Source: Gammaproteobacteria bacterium (GTDB lineage Bacteria > Pseudomonadota > Gammaproteobacteria > Pseudomonadales > Pseudohongiellaceae). From it: a stretch of DNA of 64,000 nt. The stretch spans positions 1 through 64,000 of the forward strand of contig VMDC01000029.1 in the NCBI GenBank assembly GCA_008081045.1, given 5' to 3'. Shown piece after piece: positions 33,255 to 42,972 of the stretch. The translations under genes and the position numbers were made by a program. A model generated the notes under the pieces. It was given only the letters and a program-made list of their open reading frames with translations, ran no database searches and was not told the origin of the DNA. Each line of letters opens with the position of its first letter. The first letter of the stretch is position 1.

Positions 33255-34817
33255 CTAACTGACTTGCCTCTGTTTTCCTTCCCAGTAGGGCTGGCGAAGT
33301 TTTGTCTTCAATGATTTGCCGCTGGCGTTGCGCGGAATGGCATCAATAATTTCCAGTTTGCTGGGAATCTTGTAACCCGCCAGCCGTTCACGGCAAAAAG
33401 CCTGCAGGGTCTCAAGCTCAAGCGTTTGCCCGGGTTTGAGTGCGACAAATGCCAGAACAGTTTCGCCCCACTGCTCATCGGGGATGCCGACGACCGCGGT
33501 GTCGGCGACAGCCGGGTGTTCGAAGATGGCGCGCTCCACCTCTGCCGGATAAATGTTCTCCGCGCCTGAGACGATCATGTCCTTGATTCGATCCTGAATG
33601 TAGATAAACCCCTCTTCATCCATATAGCCCGCATCGCCGGTATGCATCCAGCCGCCTTTCAGCGCGCTGTCAGTCGCTTCGGGCAAGCGCCAGTAGCCCA
33701 TCATGGTCTGAGGGCCACGCACCAGAATCTGGCCAACCTGCCCGCGGGGCAGTTCTTCATCGTTCTCGTCGGCGATTTTTATCTCGGTCCCCATCTGCGG
33801 GCGGCCGGCGGAGAGCAGCAGTCCCGGCTCGCCTGAAGCGGCTCGCTCATGGACAGCCGGAGTCATATTGGTGGCAATACAGGTCAGCTCGGTCATACCG
33901 AAGCCCTGGGCGAATCCGCAGCCAAATACTGACATGGCTTTCTGCAGGGTATCTTGCGCAATCGGGCTCGCGCCGTAGGAGATCAGCCGGAGTTTTTCAA
34001 ATTTCCGGGTGGCTATATCAGGAACAGCCACCAGGCAGGCCTGAATCATCGCAGGCACCATCGTGGTCATGGTGATGGCTTCTTCATCGAGGCTTTGCAC
34101 GACCCGGGCCGGAACAAACTCGTGGTGGATGACCAGCGTCGAGCCGCTGGCGACCATCGCCATCATGCTCAAAGCTGCGGCAGCATGGAAAACCGGAGCC
34201 ACGATCAGGTTCCGTTCTTGTCGGGGCGTGATGCTGGAGGCGAGATGGGCCATCTGGATGTTGTTGGTCACATTCCCCTGGCTGATCATGGCGCCTTTGG
34301 GCAATCCGGTGGTCCCGCTGGTATACATCTGATAACACTGGTCGGATTCGCAGACAGATGCGGCAGGTTTTGTGGCGTCCTCCTCTAACCAGTCGGACAG
34401 CGTCTGCCAACCCTCCGGCTTGCTGTCACTGCCCAGCGTGACCCAGCGTTTGACCGAGGGTATTTCCGATTTTACGGAATCGATTCCGCTCGCGTACTCA
34501 TCCTCACAAAACAGCATCAGGCTCTCAGCGTCACTGACGATGTATGCCCATTCTCTTGGTGCCAGTCGATAGTTCAGCGGTACCGGAATAATGCCTACCT
34601 TCGAGGCGCCGAAGAACATCAGACAAATTTCCAGATTGTTTTTAGACAGCCAGGCAAACCGGTCCCCCTTGGCCAGCCCGCTTGCCAGCAGACTGTTCGC
34701 GAATCGGTTAGCCCAGGCGTCGGCTTCTCCGTAGCTCAGTGTCTGTCCCTGATATTCTGCAAACGGTTGATCAGGATATTCGCGGCCGAAAAATTCCAGG
34801 AAGTTATGCAATAACAC
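33255..34817 (-). CDS. Acyl-CoA synthetase (AMP-forming)
   Basis: A 520-residue ANL-superfamily ligase, which activates a carboxylic acid as acyl-AMP and then acyl-CoA. The P-loop motif YTSGTTGLPKGAM, GFGMTELT, HTGDAGYMDEEGFIYIQDR and the A10 motif with its catalytic Lys (NASGKSLKTKL) are present. The length and the RIKDMIVSGAENIYPAEVE segment fit medium- or long-chain acyl-CoA ligases. The precise acid is not deducible. The start is GTG 34817 with AGGAG at proper spacing. It is followed in the same direction by the YqaA-like gene. Confidence 0.9.
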   Translation of the reverse strand: MLLHNFLEFFGREYPDQPFAEYQGQTLSYGEADAWANRFANSLLASGLAKGDRFAWLSKNNLEICLMFFGASKVGIIPVPLNYRLAPREWAYIVSDAESLMLFCEDEYASGIDSVKSEIPSVKRWVTLGSDSKPEGWQTLSDWLEEDATKPAASVCESDQCYQMYTSGTTGLPKGAMISQGNVTNNIQMAHLASSITPRQERNLIVAPVFHAAAALSMMAMVASGSTLVIHHEFVPARVVQSLDEEAITMTTMVPAMIQACLVAVPDIATRKFEKLRLISYGASPIAQDTLQKAMSVFGCGFAQGFGMTELTCIATNMTPAVHERAASGEPGLLLSAGRPQMGTEIKIADENDEELPRGQVGQILVRGPQTMMGYWRLPEATDSALKGGWMHTGDAGYMDEEGFIYIQDRIKDMIVSGAENIYPAEVERAIFEHPAVADTAVVGIPDEQWGETVLAFVALKPGQTLELETLQAFCRERLAGYKIPSKLEIIDAIPRNASGKSLKTKLRQPYWEGKQRQVS

Positions 34818-34892
34818 GAGTCAGTACTCCTGTAGGGCTAGAGAAAACGAAGCAAAGTAAGGTCAAAGAACATCGCCATGCCCGCGAGCCTG

Positions 34893-36290
34893 TCACGCCA
34901 TCTGTTTTTCATTGTATGCCTCCAGATAGTTCAAGGTGGACCGGTAATGTTTGCTGCCAAAGTACAACAGCACCGCTGAGAGCAGGCCAAAGAAGGTGCC
35001 CACCCACATCAATGACAGATTGACCTTGTTGGGATCCTGGAACACATAGTCGGTGCACCAGGCTACTGCCGACGGGCCCAGCCCGAGCCCAATCAGATTA
35101 ATGACGAACAGATAAAGCGCCGAGCCCTGGGCTCTCATGTTGGCAGGCATAATCTGCTGAATGGCCGCTGCGGCGACACCCAGCGGCATGGCCGCGGCAA
35201 AAGCAGCCGGGCAGAGCGCCAGCAGCGCGGCAGTCGGTGTAGGCATCAGAGGGTAGATTATGGAAAAAGGCACACCCAGCAACGCTCCGCACATGGCAAC
35301 CTGCATCTTCGCTTCAGCTTTGCCGCGCTGCGTCAGGACGTCTGCGAGATAGCCTCCCAGCACGATCCCCGCGGTTCCGAATATGACTACCACCCAGCCA
35401 TAATAGATGCCTGTTTCCTGCGCGCTGAGCCCGTGGACCCGTATCAGGTAGGAAGGCACCCAGTAAGCCGCGCCGTATGACACAAAGGAGGTAAATGCGA
35501 TACCGAGATTGTGAAAGAGAAAAGTCCTGCTGTTTGCCCTGATATAAGCCACCACCTCGCTGATTGGTGGGGGCTGAATCACTTTGCTTGGATCTGATTT
35601 GCTGCGATTGCGCCTGACCGGTTCTCTGACGGTCAGTAAAGCCAGCGTGAAGAGCAGGCCAGGAAAACCGACCGCGAAGAAGACATACTGCCAGGGTGCC
35701 ACAGGGCCCACAAAGGGTACGGTCAGTTCTGTGGCTGAGACGGCGAAGCCGATTACGATGCCGCCGAAAACCTGCGCCAGTCCGCTGCCGATGTAGATGC
35801 CGGCGGAATACAGACTGATGGCAACGGCCAGTCGTTCCGGCCTGAACATATCGGTAATGATCGAGTAAGCGGACGGTGAGAGAGTTGCCTCGCCCACGCC
35901 GACTCCCATGCGGTAGAAAGCAAACGTCCAGAATCGGCTCGCGGTGCCACACAGCATGGTGAAGAAACTCCACACTGCGAGACCGACGGTAATCAGCACA
36001 GTCCGGTTTTTGCTGTCTGCCCAGCGTGCAATCGGTATGCCGAAGAACGTATAGAAGAGTGCGAAAGTGAAGCCGCCGAGATAGCTGATCTGAGTATCTG
36101 AAAGCCCCAGATCTGCCTTAATCGGATCAACCAGCAGTGACAGTATCTGGCGATCGACGAATGAAAAGACGTAGACGATCATCAGGATGATGACCACGTA
36201 CCAGGCATAGCGCTCGGACGGATAGGGAATGCTGGAGCTGTTACTCTGTGCCGAAGCGGGGCTGTCAGAAGATTCTGGGGCTGACATCAT
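34893..36290 (-). CDS. MFS transporter, spinster-like
   Basis: A 465-residue protein with 12 predicted membrane segments. WYVVIILMIVYVFSFVDRQILSLL at helix 1, the GFTFALFYTFFGIPIARWADSKNR loop A motif and GYLADVLTQRGKAEAK at the mid loop fit the spinster-type branch of the major facilitator superfamily, in which the FVDRQ-type motif in helix 1 is frequent. Substrate unknown. It may share a transcript with the ligase gene 75 bases downstream. Starts are the double ATG at 36290 and 36287, with GAGGG upstream. Confidence 0.85.
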   Translation of the reverse strand: MMSAPESSDSPASAQSNSSSIPYPSERYAWYVVIILMIVYVFSFVDRQILSLLVDPIKADLGLSDTQISYLGGFTFALFYTFFGIPIARWADSKNRTVLITVGLAVWSFFTMLCGTASRFWTFAFYRMGVGVGEATLSPSAYSIITDMFRPERLAVAISLYSAGIYIGSGLAQVFGGIVIGFAVSATELTVPFVGPVAPWQYVFFAVGFPGLLFTLALLTVREPVRRNRSKSDPSKVIQPPPISEVVAYIRANSRTFLFHNLGIAFTSFVSYGAAYWVPSYLIRVHGLSAQETGIYYGWVVVIFGTAGIVLGGYLADVLTQRGKAEAKMQVAMCGALLGVPFSIIYPLMPTPTAALLALCPAAFAAAMPLGVAAAAIQQIMPANMRAQGSALYLFVINLIGLGLGPSAVAWCTDYVFQDPNKVNLSLMWVGTFFGLLSAVLLYFGSKHYRSTLNYLEAYNEKQMA

Positions 36291-36504
36291 CTTGACCCTC
36301 TGTTGTTGTTCTTTTTTTTGTGTTTTTTATTGCTTATACAGACCCAAAAGCAGACTCCGGCCAGTACCAGCTTGATGTCAGGATAACAGCTTTCAGCAGA
36401 TTTGGGACGAAAGTCAGACGCAATTTTCTCGCCCTGAGAGGCCGTGGATTCTGTTGCTGTGACTTGATTGCTGCTCCGCTAATCCCTCTGGTGTTCTGCC
36501 GCGT

Positions 36505-36529
36505 ATTCTTGACTTAAATAGTCGGGTAT
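36505..36529 (+). promoter_or_regulatory. IscR type 1 binding site over the iscR-suf promoter -35
   Basis: The 25 bases match the type 1 IscR consensus ATASYYGACTRWWWYAGTCRRSTAT at 23 positions, with mismatches only at the third and eleventh. The core is TTGACTTAAATAGTCGGGTAT. The embedded TTGACT (36509-36514) can serve as -35, with AACACT at 36532-36537 as -10 (17-base spacing). IscR bound here with its Fe-S cluster would repress the operon, giving feedback control of Suf synthesis. Confidence 0.85.
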
Positions 36530-36570
36530 GGAACACTCCGCAATCCTTATTAAAACACTCAGGTATTCCC

Positions 36571-37065
36571 ATGCGACTGACTGCGAAGGGGCGCTATGCC
36601 GTGACTTCCATGCTGGATCTCGCGCTCCACCATCGTGAAGGACCGACTCCGCTCTCTGCGATTTCTCAACGGCAGGACATTTCACTGTCGTACCTTGAGC
36701 AATTATTCTGCGCCCTTCGCCAACAGGGTCTGGTCAGAAGCGTTCGGGGCCCCGGCGGAGGGTATAATCTGAGTCGCGCAGCGTCTGAGATCAGCGTGGC
36801 TGAGGTAATAGAGGCCGTCAATGAAACGTCAGATGCAACCCGCTGTGGTGGCGCCGGCGATTGCCAGAACGGGGAGACCTGCCTGACTCATCATCTGTGG
36901 ATGGATCTGAGCGAGCAAATTCGCTCTTTTCTTGCGGAGATCTCTTTGGGAGACCTGATGCGTCGGCAGGAAGTCAGAGCGATCTCAGAAAATCAGGATA
37001 CCCGCGTGCCCGGTCGGATCGACCAGGAAGCCGTGCCGCTGACGCTGATGGGCAGTTCCCATTAG
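36571..37065 (+). CDS. iscR: Fe-S cluster assembly regulator IscR
   Basis: A 164-residue Rrf2-family regulator that carries a [2Fe-2S] cluster. The winged-helix DNA-binding part starts [19 protein letters not shown] and includes [13 protein letters not shown] and [10 protein letters not shown]. The cluster ligands fall at the positions known for E. coli IscR: Cys92, Cys98, Cys104 and His107. It is first in the suf operon, with sufB starting 37 bases downstream and a type 1 IscR site in its promoter, so autorepression is expected. Confidence 0.96.
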   Translation: MRLTAKGRYAVTSMLDLALHHREGPTPLSAISQRQDISLSYLEQLFCALRQQGLVRSVRGPGGGYNLSRAASEISVAEVIEAVNETSDATRCGGAGDCQNGETCLTHHLWMDLSEQIRSFLAEISLGDLMRRQEVRAISENQDTRVPGRIDQEAVPLTLMGSSH

Positions 37066-37102
37066 CGTTCGCTGTCAGTTAACTCCAGGAATTTGAAAGA
37101 CC

Positions 37103-38542
37103 ATGTCGCAAGAACAGATTGACCGAGCCATTGCCAAGGATTATGCAGCCGGATTCACCACTGACATAGAATCCGACACGCTGCCGCCCGGCCTGACCGA
37201 AGACACGATTCGTTTTATTTCGGCAAAAAAGAATGAGCCGGAATGGCTGCTCGAATGGCGTCTGGGGGCATTTCAGGTCTGGCGTGAGATGGTGGGCCCC
37301 GATTGGGCGCACGTCGATTATCCGGAAGTCGACTTTCAGAGTATCTCCTATTATTCCCAGCCAAAAAGTATGGAAGACCGGCCCAAAAGTCTCGACGAAG
37401 TCGATCCGGAGCTGCTGGCGACCTATGAAAAACTGGGCATCCCGCTCCACGAGCAGGAGGCACTTGCCGGTGTGGCGGTTGATGTGGTGTTTGATTCGGT
37501 CTCTGTAGCGACTACTTTCCGAGAAAAACTGGCGGAAGCGGGTGTGCTGTTCTGCTCTATATCGGAAGCGGTGCAGCAGTATCCTGATCTGGTACGAAAA
37601 CATCTGGGCAGCGTCGTGCCGCGCAAAGACAATTTCTACGCGGCGTTGAACAGTGCCGTCTTCAGTGACGGCTCTTTTGTTTACATCCCCAAAGGCGTTC
37701 GCTGCCCCATGGAGCTCTCCACGTACTTTCGAATTAACGAAGCCAACACCGGTCAATTCGAACGCACTCTGATCATTGCCGACGAGGGCAGTCATGTCAG
37801 CTATCTGGAGGGGTGTACCGCGCCCATGCGTGATGAAAATCAACTGCATGCGGCGGTGGTTGAACTGGTTGCGCTGGATGATGCTGAGATCAAATACTCA
37901 ACCGTGCAAAACTGGTATCCGGGAGATGCTGAGGGCAAGGGTGGTATCTACAACTTTGTCACCAAACGAGGCCTGGCGCATACCAATGCCAAGATATCCT
38001 GGACTCAGGTAGAGACCGGCTCGGCGGTTACCTGGAAATATCCAAGCTGTATCCTGCGCGGTGATAACAGTGTGGGTGAGTTTTACTCTGTCGCCCTGAC
38101 AAATAATCTGCAGCAGGCCGACACCGGCACCAAAATGATCCATTTGGGGAAGAATACGCGCTCGACCATCATCTCCAAGGGAATCTCAGCCGGTAAGAGC
38201 AGCAACGCCTACCGGGGTCTGGTGCGGGTCGGGCCAACGGCAAAAGGCGCGCGTAACTATACCCAGTGCGACTCACTGCTGATTGGTGATCAGTGTGCGG
38301 CGCACACCTTTCCCTACATCGAAAGTAAGAATCCGACTGGGATTATTGAGCATGAGGCCACCACCTCCAAAGTGAGTGATGACCAGCTGTATCTGTGCCA
38401 GCAGCGTGGGCTCGACCCCGAAAAAGCGGTCTCGATGATTGTGAACGGCTTTTGCAAGGAAGTTTTCAAGGAGCTTCCTATGGAGTTTGCGGTAGAAGCG
38501 GGCAAGCTGCTGGAAGTGAGCCTTGAAGGGTCAGTGGGATAG
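37103..38542 (+). CDS. sufB: Fe-S cluster scaffold subunit SufB
   Basis: A 479-residue SufB, the scaffold subunit of the SufBC2D complex on which new clusters form. Recognisable parts: [20 protein letters not shown] near the N-terminus, the basic-domain helix, the beta-helix core, and [16 protein letters not shown] with the conserved Cys that takes part in cluster assembly. [18 protein letters not shown] follows. Start ATG 37103 is preceded by CAGGA. It is followed by sufC after 68 bases. Confidence 0.97.
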   Translation: MSQEQIDRAIAKDYAAGFTTDIESDTLPPGLTEDTIRFISAKKNEPEWLLEWRLGAFQVWREMVGPDWAHVDYPEVDFQSISYYSQPKSMEDRPKSLDEVDPELLATYEKLGIPLHEQEALAGVAVDVVFDSVSVATTFREKLAEAGVLFCSISEAVQQYPDLVRKHLGSVVPRKDNFYAALNSAVFSDGSFVYIPKGVRCPMELSTYFRINEANTGQFERTLIIADEGSHVSYLEGCTAPMRDENQLHAAVVELVALDDAEIKYSTVQNWYPGDAEGKGGIYNFVTKRGLAHTNAKISWTQVETGSAVTWKYPSCILRGDNSVGEFYSVALTNNLQQADTGTKMIHLGKNTRSTIISKGISAGKSSNAYRGLVRVGPTAKGARNYTQCDSLLIGDQCAAHTFPYIESKNPTGIIEHEATTSKVSDDQLYLCQQRGLDPEKAVSMIVNGFCKEVFKELPMEFAVEAGKLLEVSLEGSVG

Positions 38543-38610
38543 TTGCGCTGAAAATCCGCTCTTATTCGTTATATCAAACTTAGATTGTTTCGACCGGGAG
38601 ACTGAACGAC

Positions 38611-39363
38611 ATGCTCAGCATCAAGGACTTGCACGCTGAAGTCGAGGGCAAGAATATTCTCAAAGGGCTTAATCTGGAAATCCGTGAGGGTGAAGTGCAT
38701 GCCATCATGGGGCCTAACGGCTCCGGGAAAAGCACCTTGGGGCATGTGCTCTCCGGCCGCCCCGGCTATGAAATTACTCAGGGAAGCGTCGAATTTCTCG
38801 GCAAGGATCTGCTGGAACTGGATACCGAGGAGCGCGCTCATTTAGGGTTGTTTCTGGCTTTTCAGTACCCCGTTGAAATCCCCGGGGTCAGCAACATGGA
38901 GTTTCTCAAGGCGTCGGTGGATGCGGTGCGCGAGAGTCAGGGCGCATCGGCTTACGACACTGTCGGTTTTATGCGTCGGGCCCGTGAAGCCTGTACTGCG
39001 GTTGATCTGGATCAGGCCTTTCTCAAGCGGGGCGTGAACGAAGGCTTTTCCGGTGGAGAGAAGAAGCGTAACGAGCTCATGCAAATGATGCTGCTGGAAC
39101 CCAGGCTGTGTATTCTGGATGAGACTGACAGTGGCCTCGACATTGACGCGCTTCAGGTGGTGGCCAGTGGCGTGAATGCCATGCGCAGCGAATCGAGATC
39201 CTTCCTGCTGGTGACCCATTACCAGCGCTTGCTTGACTATATCGAGCCGGATTTTGTGCACGTGCTGGCAGACGGCCGTATCATCAGATCAGGTGACAAG
39301 TCGCTGGCTCTCGAGCTCGAAGCGAAAGGCTATAGCTGGCTCGACGACGGTGAGGTGGCCTGA
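38611..39363 (+). CDS. sufC: SufC ATPase subunit
   Basis: A 250-residue ABC-type ATPase that drives shape change of the SufBCD scaffold. Walker A GPNGSGKST, the Q-loop LFLAFQYPVEIPGVSN, signature FSGGEKKRNE and Walker B LCILDETDSGLD are intact, followed by the H-loop LLVTHYQRLLDYI. Start ATG 38611. It overlaps sufD by one base (TGATG). Confidence 0.97.
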   Translation: MLSIKDLHAEVEGKNILKGLNLEIREGEVHAIMGPNGSGKSTLGHVLSGRPGYEITQGSVEFLGKDLLELDTEERAHLGLFLAFQYPVEIPGVSNMEFLKASVDAVRESQGASAYDTVGFMRRAREACTAVDLDQAFLKRGVNEGFSGGEKKRNELMQMMLLEPRLCILDETDSGLDIDALQVVASGVNAMRSESRSFLLVTHYQRLLDYIEPDFVHVLADGRIIRSGDKSLALELEAKGYSWLDDGEVA

Positions 39364-40661
39364 TGGCTGACCTGCTGACGCCTCAGTTAAACGCAGAGAC
39401 TCCGGCCCCCGACTGGCTTCAGGCCCGTCGTCTGGCCGGCCGTGCTGCCTGGGAAAGCAGCGAGCTGCCGACGCGCAAGACTGAGGCGTGGAAATACACC
39501 AGCCTCTTTGCCCTGCAGCAGCCATTCATGGCAGCACGCGAGAGTGCAGAAAGTGCCGAAGAGCTCGGCCTTGAGCTGCCGCAGCTGGCAGGCAGCAGAC
39601 TGGTTTTCGTTAATGGCTTCTGGCGCGAAGATCTGTCTGAGATTGAGCCCGATGCAGCGATTGAGCTGGTGCGTTTCTCAGAGGCGGACCAATCGCAGGC
39701 TGCCTTGATTGCGCAGCACCTCGGCTCCGTCGTACCCGGCAATAAGCATCCGTTCTCCGCTCTGAACGATGCGGTTTTAGCGGACGGAGTTTTTCTCAGG
39801 ATCCTGAAAGGCAGCAAAGCCGCTCGTCCGGTGCAGCTTGTCTGGCACAACAGCCCGCAAGTGGACGCTGCGATCAACTCGCAGCGTTTACTGGTGCTGG
39901 CAGAGCAGCACAGTGAAGCCACAGTCGTGGAGCATTTCAGTGGACAGGGGCACTCATTCACCAACGGGCTGACTGAGTTGATTCTGGCGGCAGGCGCTAC
40001 GCTTAGCCATAGCCGACTTCACCTCGAAAGCGCTGAAGCGTTGCACGTCGGCGGTCTGCACGCAGCCCTTGAACGGGACGCAACGCTCAACAGCTTTCAC
40101 GTCGCCTTCGGTGGCAAACTCAAGCGGATCGATATCGTGATCAATCATCTGGGTCAAGGCGCCCACTGCCAGCTGGACGGTATGTATTTGCTGCGTGGGC
40201 AGGAACATGTGGACTATCACACGTGTATTGAACACGCAGTGCCGCACTGCACGACCGATGAAACTTTTCGCGGCATTGTCGGAGACAAGGCGAGCGCGGT
40301 TTTCAACGGCAGGATTCATATTCATCCTGATGCGCAGAAGACCCGGGCTGAGCTGAGTAATAAAAACCTGCTGACCAGCGCAACGGCGGAAGTAAATACC
40401 AAACCCGAGCTGGAAATCTATGCGGATGATGTGCAGTGTGCGCACGGTGCTACCGTGGCGCAGCTGGATGAGTCTATGCTGCACTATCTGCGAACCCGGG
40501 GAATCCCAGCTGACGAGGCGCTGGTGTTATTGAGTTATGGCTTTATCAATGCACTGGTGGAAAAGCAAAGGCTTGAGTCCCTGCGAGACTACCTCAAGCC
40601 CCGGCTGGCAGATTACTTCGGTGCGGCCCTGGCTGTGGACTCTGACGATGCGGGGGGGTGA
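39363..40661 (+). CDS. sufD: SufD scaffold subunit
   Basis: A 432-residue SufD, paralogue and partner of SufB. RKTEAWKYTSL at the N-terminal domain, the beta-helix and the C-terminal DDVQCAHGATVAQLDE, with the conserved His implicated in cluster formation, are visible. Its ATG overlaps the sufC stop, pointing to coupled translation. sufS follows after 51 bases. Confidence 0.96.
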   Translation: MADLLTPQLNAETPAPDWLQARRLAGRAAWESSELPTRKTEAWKYTSLFALQQPFMAARESAESAEELGLELPQLAGSRLVFVNGFWREDLSEIEPDAAIELVRFSEADQSQAALIAQHLGSVVPGNKHPFSALNDAVLADGVFLRILKGSKAARPVQLVWHNSPQVDAAINSQRLLVLAEQHSEATVVEHFSGQGHSFTNGLTELILAAGATLSHSRLHLESAEALHVGGLHAALERDATLNSFHVAFGGKLKRIDIVINHLGQGAHCQLDGMYLLRGQEHVDYHTCIEHAVPHCTTDETFRGIVGDKASAVFNGRIHIHPDAQKTRAELSNKNLLTSATAEVNTKPELEIYADDVQCAHGATVAQLDESMLHYLRTRGIPADEALVLLSYGFINALVEKQRLESLRDYLKPRLADYFGAALAVDSDDAGG

Positions 40662-40712
40662 TGTGCCGGAAGGTCCGTGTCTGCCCGTGCGGCGCGTTAT
40701 CAGGATAAGCCT

Positions 40713-41933
40713 ATGAGCTTTAACGTAGAGGAGATTCGCGCACAGTTTCCTGCTCTGAAGCAGGAGGTGAACGGCAGGCCGCTGGTTTATCTGGACAGTG
40801 CGGCGACCACGCAGAAACCGCAGGCGGTTATCGACGCCATTGTGCATTACTATCAGCATGATAATGCCAACGTGCATCGGGCGGCCCACGCTCTGAGCGG
40901 TCGCGCCACATCAGCTTTTGAGGACAGCCGCAGGGTTACCGCTGAATTTCTGGGATGCGCCAATCCCGCGCAGATTATCTGGGTGAGAGGCGTGACCGAG
41001 GCGATCAATCTGGTTGCCGCGAGTTGGGGGCGTAGCAATTTAGCCGCGGGTGATAAGGTTCTGGTCTCGGCCATGGAGCATCATTCCGATATTGTCCCCT
41101 GGCAGCTGATCTGCGCCGAGCGAGGGGCTGAAGTGATCCCTGTCCCTGTGACTGATGATGGCGAGATTGACCTGCAGGCGCTGGATGCTCAGCTTGATGA
41201 GCGCGTAAAGATGGTCGCGGTAAATCACGTTTCCAACGCGCTTGGCACCATCAACCCGGTGCAGGAGATTGCAGCCAAAGCGCACGCTGTCGGGGCTCTT
41301 TGTATGGTGGACGGCGCTCAGGCCATCGCCCACTGGCCGCTGGACGTACAGCAATTGGGCTGCGACTTTTATGCCTTTTCCGGACACAAGCTGTTTGGCC
41401 CGACCGGCATTGGCGTGCTCTGGGGACGCGAAGCGCTGCTTGAAGCCATGCCGCCCTTTCTGGGCGGAGGGGAAATGATTGACCGGGTCAGCTTTGACGG
41501 TACGACGTTCAATCGCCTGCCCTTCAAATTTGAGGCCGGCACGCCCAATATTGCCGGAGTGATCGGATTAGGTGCCGCCGTGCGCTGGGTGCAGGGTCTG
41601 GACCGGGGGGCAGCTGAGGAGCATGAGCAGCAGCTGCTGCGGCGCTGTGATGAGCTGGCTGAGTCGGTGCGGGGTCTGCGGCGCCTCGGTCCCGAGCGGA
41701 ACCGGGTTGGTGTGTTCAGCTTCTTGCTGGAGGGCACGCATCCGGAAGATCTTGGTACCTTGCTCGATCAGCAGGGCATCGCCATCAGGACGGGGCATCA
41801 TTGCGCACAACCCTTGATGTCCCGATTTGAGGTGCCGGGTACAGCACGCGCCTCGTTCAGTCTGTACAACACGCTGGACGAGGTGGAAGCGCTGTTCGCC
41901 GGACTGGCAAAGATTCAGGAATTATTTGCGTGA
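40713..41933 (+). CDS. sufS: Cysteine desulfurase SufS
   Basis: About 406 residues of a group II cysteine desulfurase, the PLP enzyme that extracts sulfur from L-cysteine as a persulfide. The PLP lysine lies in FYAFSGHKLFGPTG and the persulfide Cys in IRTGHHCAQPLM. LVYLDSAATTQKPQAVIDA and VHRAAHALSGRAT are typical of the N-terminal part. The frame extends to GTG 40677, but ATG 40713 with AGGATAA upstream is the natural start. SufE is encoded at the end of the same operon. Confidence 0.96.
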   Translation: MSFNVEEIRAQFPALKQEVNGRPLVYLDSAATTQKPQAVIDAIVHYYQHDNANVHRAAHALSGRATSAFEDSRRVTAEFLGCANPAQIIWVRGVTEAINLVAASWGRSNLAAGDKVLVSAMEHHSDIVPWQLICAERGAEVIPVPVTDDGEIDLQALDAQLDERVKMVAVNHVSNALGTINPVQEIAAKAHAVGALCMVDGAQAIAHWPLDVQQLGCDFYAFSGHKLFGPTGIGVLWGREALLEAMPPFLGGGEMIDRVSFDGTTFNRLPFKFEAGTPNIAGVIGLGAAVRWVQGLDRGAAEEHEQQLLRRCDELAESVRGLRRLGPERNRVGVFSFLLEGTHPEDLGTLLDQQGIAIRTGHHCAQPLMSRFEVPGTARASFSLYNTLDEVEALFAGLAKIQELFA

Positions 41934-41982
41934 ACCGGCAGGCAGCTGTCATGCGAAGAGACGAATTCGCTGGAGTAAAAAT

Positions 41983-42354
41983 ATGAGTGTAGAAATTTTT
42001 GACGTGGCCCAAGACTCGCAATCTGTCATCTCTGTCACAGAAGCGGCCGCCGCGCACCTGCTTAAACAGGTTCAGCTGAAAGGCATGTCGGCGGTGCGGC
42101 TCAGCGTCAAAGAGAGTGGCTGTACCGGCTACATGTACGTCATGGAAGAGGTCAGTGCGCCGCAGAGCGGTGATCTGACGGTCAGTGCAGGAAATGATCT
42201 GACAGTGTATGTCGATGTCGGCTCGCTGCCTTATTTGCGCGGAACTGAACTCGACATGGTGCAGCAGGGTGTGAATCGAACGCTGCAGTTCAACAATCCG
42301 AATGTCAGTGTCGCCTGCGGTTGTGGCGAAAGTTTTGATATCTCGGCGTCCTAG
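41983..42354 (+). CDS. sufA: A-type Fe-S carrier, SufA-like
   Basis: A 123-residue A-type carrier that hands clusters from the scaffold to apo-proteins. The three conserved cysteines are present: SGCTGYMYV and the C-terminal ACGCGESF pair. The real start is ATG 41983, preceded by TGGAG. The longer open frame from 41827 is an overlap with sufS in another frame. It is encoded between sufS and the SufT gene. Confidence 0.9.
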   Translation: MSVEIFDVAQDSQSVISVTEAAAAHLLKQVQLKGMSAVRLSVKESGCTGYMYVMEEVSAPQSGDLTVSAGNDLTVYVDVGSLPYLRGTELDMVQQGVNRTLQFNNPNVSVACGCGESFDISAS

Positions 42355-42365
42355 AGTCTCTCTTC

Positions 42366-42908
42366 ATGACCAGCAAAGAACGGACGATACTCACCACTAC
42401 CCGGGATTGCCCGGGCCGTCTGGTGCCGGTGGGTGACCCGGTGACGATTCCGGCGGCCACCTTTGTCACTCTGGTGCAGTCTCTTGGCGGCAGTTATACG
42501 GTGACTCATCAGGGCAATATGATTCGCGTCGATGGCACTGACGCCGACGCTTTGGGTCTGGAGCCGATCAGGCTGGAGTTTGACCCCCGCCCGGACGGTC
42601 AAATTGATGAGACGCAGGTCTGGGAAGCCCTGCATACTGTATATGATCCCGAAATCCCCGTGGATATTGTAAATCTGGGGCTCGTTTACAAAGTGGCGAT
42701 CAGCCAGGCAGAGGGTGCGGTCGAGATTGACATGACCCTGACTGCACCGGGTTGCGGTATGGGGCCGGTTCTGGTGGGTGATGTTGAAGTGCGGCTTGCG
42801 CGTGTGCCCAATGTGAAGAAAGTCAGTGTTGATCTGGTGCTGGACCCGCCCTGGAGCCGCGAGATGATGTCTGAAGAGGCGCAGCTGGAAACCGGTATGT
42901 TCTTCTGA
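42366..42908 (+). CDS. sufT: SufT / MIP18-family Fe-S assembly protein
   Basis: A 180-residue protein. The C-terminal half is a MIP18 (DUF59) domain: VWEALHTVYDPEIPVDIVNLGLVYKV, DMTLTAPGCGMGPVL with the conserved Cys, and VLDPPWSREMMSEEA. The N-terminal part is the extension found in SufT proteins. SufT is needed for Fe-S maturation in Staphylococcus and others under high demand. It starts 11 bases after sufA. Confidence 0.9.
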   Translation: MTSKERTILTTTRDCPGRLVPVGDPVTIPAATFVTLVQSLGGSYTVTHQGNMIRVDGTDADALGLEPIRLEFDPRPDGQIDETQVWEALHTVYDPEIPVDIVNLGLVYKVAISQAEGAVEIDMTLTAPGCGMGPVLVGDVEVRLARVPNVKKVSVDLVLDPPWSREMMSEEAQLETGMFF

Positions 42909-42972
42909 CGCTTGCCGGCTCTTTCAGTTATACTGCGCCGCCTTCACTTCCAACCAGTAAGTTGTAAACCAC

